Assembly (NCBI GenBank): GCA_002452555.1
Contig: DKER01000204.1
Location: 1-27,048 of the forward strand
DNA length: 27,048 nt
Direction of reading: 5' to 3'
From: Fidelibacterota bacterium UBA6817
Lineage (GTDB): Bacteria > Fidelibacterota > Fidelibacteria > Fidelibacterales > Fidelibacteraceae
Positions 24,380-27,048 of this stretch are shown here, piece by piece; positions within the stretch are counted from its first letter, which is position 1; the number at the start of each line of letters is the position of its first letter. A program made the position numbers and the translations under genes. A model generated the notes under the pieces. That model saw nothing but the letters and a program-made list of their open reading frames with translations, searched no databases and was not told where the DNA came from.

Positions 24380-25529
24380 GAATTCCGGGATTCTTCATCT
24401 TACCTGTACGCACACACCTGCCGATGACCGTATTTTGTTCAGAGAATCACTGAGTTTGTTAAAGATCAGTCCAATCATTGTTATTATCGGCGTGAGCCAT
24501 GAAAACGAACATAAAAGAGTGCAGGGAATTGAAACCGTGACGGTAAAGGATGAAGGACATAAAATCAACATTAAAAAGATAATGACAGAAGCCCGAAAAT
24601 ATAAACCGGCTGTTGTACATGTCCATGATTTCTTTATTCTAAAAGATGCCCTGCATTATGCACGGGATTTGAATGTGCCCTTGATATACGATGTTCACGA
24701 ACATTTTCCCAGTCTTGTCAGGCTTTATCTTCCCGGGATGTGGATAAAAAAAATCTGTCATACAATGGTCTTGAGCCGTCGGGAAAAACGCTACAGCAAA
24801 ATGGCAGATCATATCATAACTGTCGTGCCTCAGTTAACGGAACGATTTACCAAATGGCACAAAAACGTCACAGAAATCCGCAATTATCCACGGAAAGATC
24901 TCTTTCAAACGGATCACAAGGCTAATCATGCAGCTGCAGAAAAATTAAAAGCATTTGCAAGGGATAGAATTATCATAATTTATGCGGGTAACATTTCAAT
25001 AAGCCGAGATTTAACCTTTTTCCGTGATACCGTGCTGGCATTAAATAATAAAGGATATAACTGTGCGGGCGTCAGTCTTGGCGGCGGAGAGCAAAGAGAC
25101 GTGGAAATCTGGAAAAAACTCTGTAATGAGTCCCCGGATCGGATGTTATATCTCGGAGAAATTCCACATGAGTTTGTGCCGTCAATACTGAGACAAGCAC
25201 ACATAGGGTGGGGCGTTTTGCCGGATAAAGCACCGTTTAACATCAGTCTGCCCAATAAAGTGTTTGAATATCTTGCCTGCGGCCTTCCCGTTGTTGTTTC
25301 CGATATGTGTAATGTGCGGCATCTTCTGTGGAAAAGTCCTGCAGTCCTGATTTTCAGAGATGAAAAGGATGAGGGATTGGCTGACCTGATCATAGGCGCC
25401 TATCCGGATATCGAAGCTCTGAATGAAATGAAACAGCTTGCAGCGGAAATTTTTACCAGCCGGTTTACATGGGATTCAGAAGAGCTTAAATTACTACAGG
25501 TTTACGAAGATATTTTAAAAACGGAATAA
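24372..25529 (+). CDS. Glycosyltransferase family 4 (GT-B) protein
   Basis: 385 residues, cytoplasmic face of the membrane. GT-B fold: acceptor-domain motifs VVHVHDFF (~81-88) and LIYDVHEHFP (~104-113), and donor-domain motifs IIIYAGNIS, RMLYLGEIPHEFVPSIL, WGVLPDKAPFNISLPNKVFE (Glu299) and EYLACGLPVVVSD, which holds the nucleotide-sugar contacts typical of GT4 enzymes. The sugar and acceptor cannot be told from sequence. It overlaps the flippase gene by 8 nt, arguing for joint work in building a surface glycan, and overlaps the RNase H gene by one base. Confidence 0.88.
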   Translation: MDRNSGILHLTCTHTPADDRILFRESLSLLKISPIIVIIGVSHENEHKRVQGIETVTVKDEGHKINIKKIMTEARKYKPAVVHVHDFFILKDALHYARDLNVPLIYDVHEHFPSLVRLYLPGMWIKKICHTMVLSRREKRYSKMADHIITVVPQLTERFTKWHKNVTEIRNYPRKDLFQTDHKANHAAAEKLKAFARDRIIIIYAGNISISRDLTFFRDTVLALNNKGYNCAGVSLGGGEQRDVEIWKKLCNESPDRMLYLGEIPHEFVPSILRQAHIGWGVLPDKAPFNISLPNKVFEYLACGLPVVVSDMCNVRHLLWKSPAVLIFRDEKDEGLADLIIGAYPDIEALNEMKQLAAEIFTSRFTWDSEELKLLQVYEDILKTE

Positions 25530-26245
25530 TGACTATGACCCAATGCCGTCGGGACGTAGAATATACAGCCCGAAAACTGATTGCTTTTTTAAAAGAGGAA
25601 AAAGGGATTGATACCCGAATAGATGAGACATCGTACAGAGACTATTGTGTATCAGTTGATATTGAATCGTGGAACTCGCGGCTTACCCTGTGGTACAGTC
25701 CAAAAAGAAAATCTTCCAAAATATCGGTTATTCGGTGTGAAAATCCTGAAACGCAAGACAGGATTCATATGATCTGGCATGAATTTATACATGGCGATAT
25801 TCTGAAAAACGGAGATATTCATGCTTTTGTAGACGGCAGTTATATAAACGGAAAGATTGGTTATGGCGCTGTAATTCTCAAAAAAGGGATTGTACTCCAT
25901 GAATTCAGCGGTCAGATCAATCGCCCCGAATATCTACAGCACTATCAGGTCAGCGGCGAACTGGCAGGGGTATCAAAAGTATTTCAATGGTGTATTGAAA
26001 ACAACATATCCCGCTGTACAATCCATTACGATTATGAAGGGATTAAAAAATGGGCAACGGGTGAATGGAAAGCAAATAAAGAATTGACCCAAAAATATCA
26101 GCAATATGTAAGTGAGCTTCCTTTGGATATTTCATGGGTAAAAGTTAAAAGCCATTCAGGCAATCTGTGGAATGAACAGGCTGATCGACTGGCAAGGGAA
26201 GCAATAAAAGGAAAAGGTTCCCATGGAAGAATACAGCAGAAATGA
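25529..26245 (+). CDS. RNase HI-family nuclease with an N-terminal extension
   Basis: 238 residues. Residues ~96-226 are an RNase H domain with all four catalytic acids: Asp102 in FVDGSYI, Glu144 in SGELAGV, Asp168 in HYDYEGI and Asp219 in NEQADRLA, plus His209 in the SHSG loop; such enzymes cut the RNA strand of RNA-DNA hybrids. The first ~90 residues are not part of the core and I do not recognise them; they include LTLWYSPKRKSSKISV (53-68), a basic strand-turn-strand that could bind nucleic acid. Start ATG 25529 overlaps the previous stop; a second ATG at 25535 is possible. The next gene overlaps by 23 nt. Its neighbours give no obvious clue to a special role; removal of R-loops or primers is the default. 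Confidence 0.85.
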   Translation: MTMTQCRRDVEYTARKLIAFLKEEKGIDTRIDETSYRDYCVSVDIESWNSRLTLWYSPKRKSSKISVIRCENPETQDRIHMIWHEFIHGDILKNGDIHAFVDGSYINGKIGYGAVILKKGIVLHEFSGQINRPEYLQHYQVSGELAGVSKVFQWCIENNISRCTIHYDYEGIKKWATGEWKANKELTQKYQQYVSELPLDISWVKVKSHSGNLWNEQADRLAREAIKGKGSHGRIQQK

Positions 26246-27048
26246 TTTGGCCGAAATCCGAAAGATATTATCGGATATTGAAAATGAGATCAAAGAATCC
26301 AGGGATGAATACAGTGCATCAGCGCCGGAAGCATATCAGGAATTGATATCTAAATATGATGAATTGACTGAAAAAATTGAAGAACTCTCAAAGAAGCAGG
26401 CAACATCATTAAAAATTCTGACGGTTCTCCAGCAGCAGACATCCGGTTTGAAAGTAGGCCTCAATAATCTTGAAGACATGTTGGAAGGCATTGATAAAGA
26501 AAAACCCTCCGGAGGCGGCAGAAATAAAAGAATTCCCAAAAAAACATCTTCCGGAAAAATATTTAAATGGGTTATGGGATTTATCATTATCGTTTTTGCT
26601 TTTTTCATGGTAAACCGTTGGATCACTGCTTATTTAAACAGAAACTGGAGTCCTCGCACCCAATCTGTTCCCGGTATATATGAATCTTTGGAAAGACCCG
26701 GGGGAGACAGAAATGTTCCGGAGGCATCCAGACCTTATGTGAATGATATACAATCGAAGATCGATGAAAAGCTGGAAGCCTTAGTACCGGAAAGCGGCCA
26801 ACAACCGGCTGAAGATCCCGTGCAGCCCCAATTATATCCTGCTACTGAGGCAGTAATTGAAATATTCGTTCCTCGAGTACTGATATTAAACGGATGTGGC
26901 GTGTCCGGAATAGCTGCCAGATTATCGCAGCATTTAACCCGGAACGGCATACGGGTTGTGGATAGTAAAAATGCCGATAATTTTAATTATCCCATGACAA
27001 TTGTTTATTCAACATCCGATAATCCGCAGGATCATGTGTGGCTTGGAC
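26223..27048 (+). CDS. Membrane protein with coiled coil and LytR C-terminal domain (3' truncated)
   Basis: The frame runs open to the window end (at least 275 residues). Residues ~5-92 are charged heptad-like helix (coiled coil: IRKILSDIENEIKE, YDELTEKIEELSKKQ), then a basic stretch KRIPKK, one membrane helix (~114-131, FKWVMGFIIIVFAFFMV) preceded by positive charge, so the N-terminus should be cytoplasmic. A Pro/Glu-rich spacer follows (~150-210), then from ~216 a LytR_C domain: VLILNGCGVSGIAARLSQ, RNGIRVVDSKNADNFNYPMT. In Gram-positives LytR_C often follows a LytR-CpsA-Psr wall ligase domain, which is absent here. It overlaps the RNase H gene by 23 nt; AAGGAAAAGG precedes the ATG. Confidence 0.8.
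   Translation, partial: MEEYSRNDLAEIRKILSDIENEIKESRDEYSASAPEAYQELISKYDELTEKIEELSKKQATSLKILTVLQQQTSGLKVGLNNLEDMLEGIDKEKPSGGGRNKRIPKKTSSGKIFKWVMGFIIIVFAFFMVNRWITAYLNRNWSPRTQSVPGIYESLERPGGDRNVPEASRPYVNDIQSKIDEKLEALVPESGQQPAEDPVQPQLYPATEAVIEIFVPRVLILNGCGVSGIAARLSQHLTRNGIRVVDSKNADNFNYPMTIVYSTSDNPQDHVWLG

Noticed and set aside
1..27048. CRISPR arrays, tRNA or rRNA genes, insertion sequences, phage or toxin-antitoxin modules
   Set aside because: No regularly spaced repeats, cloverleaf-like sequences, transposase or integrase motifs or toxin-antitoxin-like small gene pairs were seen on either strand.

Overview
The window looks like ordinary chromosome from an uncultured, probably anaerobic Gram-negative bacterium of the FCB superphylum (Marinimicrobia-, Calditrichota- or Cloacimonadota-like). 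Reasons: a secreted enzyme ends in a type IX secretion (Por) sorting domain with the FPNPFNP motif; lipoprotein and outer-membrane-type proteins are present; the SRP RNA is the short bacterial form; base composition is moderately AT-rich by eye; coding density is very high with many 1-23 nt gene overlaps. No phage, IS element, CRISPR array, tRNA or rRNA was seen. The lineage is inferred from gene content, not from a phylogenetic marker search.

Layout. (1) 1-1662: the C-terminal end of the DNA translocase FtsK, overlapped by an SMP-30/gluconolactonase-like lipoprotein. (2) 1666-6011, minus strand: a BaiN/HI0933-type flavoprotein followed by a secreted GH57 glycoside hydrolase carrying a T9SS tail; it converges on the first block with only 3 nt between stops. 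(3) 6012-6233: a divergent gene-free region with palindromic motifs. (4) 6234-9296: a FecR-domain / calcium-repeat / beta-barrel-like protein and a small exported protein of unknown function whose signal-peptide codons hold a strong hairpin; an AT-rich hairpin spans its stop. (5) 9351-16520: SRP RNA (ffs), dnaX, ybaB/ebfC, recR, pgsA, pgpA, cinA, thpR, recA and recX, packed with gaps of at most 24 nt or overlaps, so probably largely one transcription unit for replication, recombination/repair and phosphatidylglycerol synthesis. (6) 16590-17588: gapA with a near-perfect Shine-Dalgarno and a 10-bp hairpin behind it. (7) 17637-21158: intracellular alpha-glucan metabolism (GH57 4-alpha-glucanotransferase-like enzyme and glycogen synthase). 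(8) 21161-27048: a ferredoxin/flavodoxin NADP reductase-like protein, then a surface-glycan cassette (FemAB/GNAT-like transferase, flippase, GT4), an RNase HI with an extra N-terminal region, and a 3'-truncated membrane protein with a coiled coil and a LytR C-terminal domain.

The most specific unexpected signal is in dnaX: an in-phase A AAA AAA heptamer at 10700-10706, in the linker before the tau-specific C-terminal region, from which a -1 shift reads one Ile codon and then TGA. This copies the logic of E. coli dnaX frameshifting and predicts a gamma-like product of about 412 residues beside the 531-residue tau. Second is the 12+5 bp hairpin 38 nt into the unknown gene at 8520. I see no convincing evidence for a wholly new defence or mobile system; the least explained material is the FecR-barrel/unknown-protein pair, the RNase H N-terminal region and the coiled-coil/LytR_C protein.
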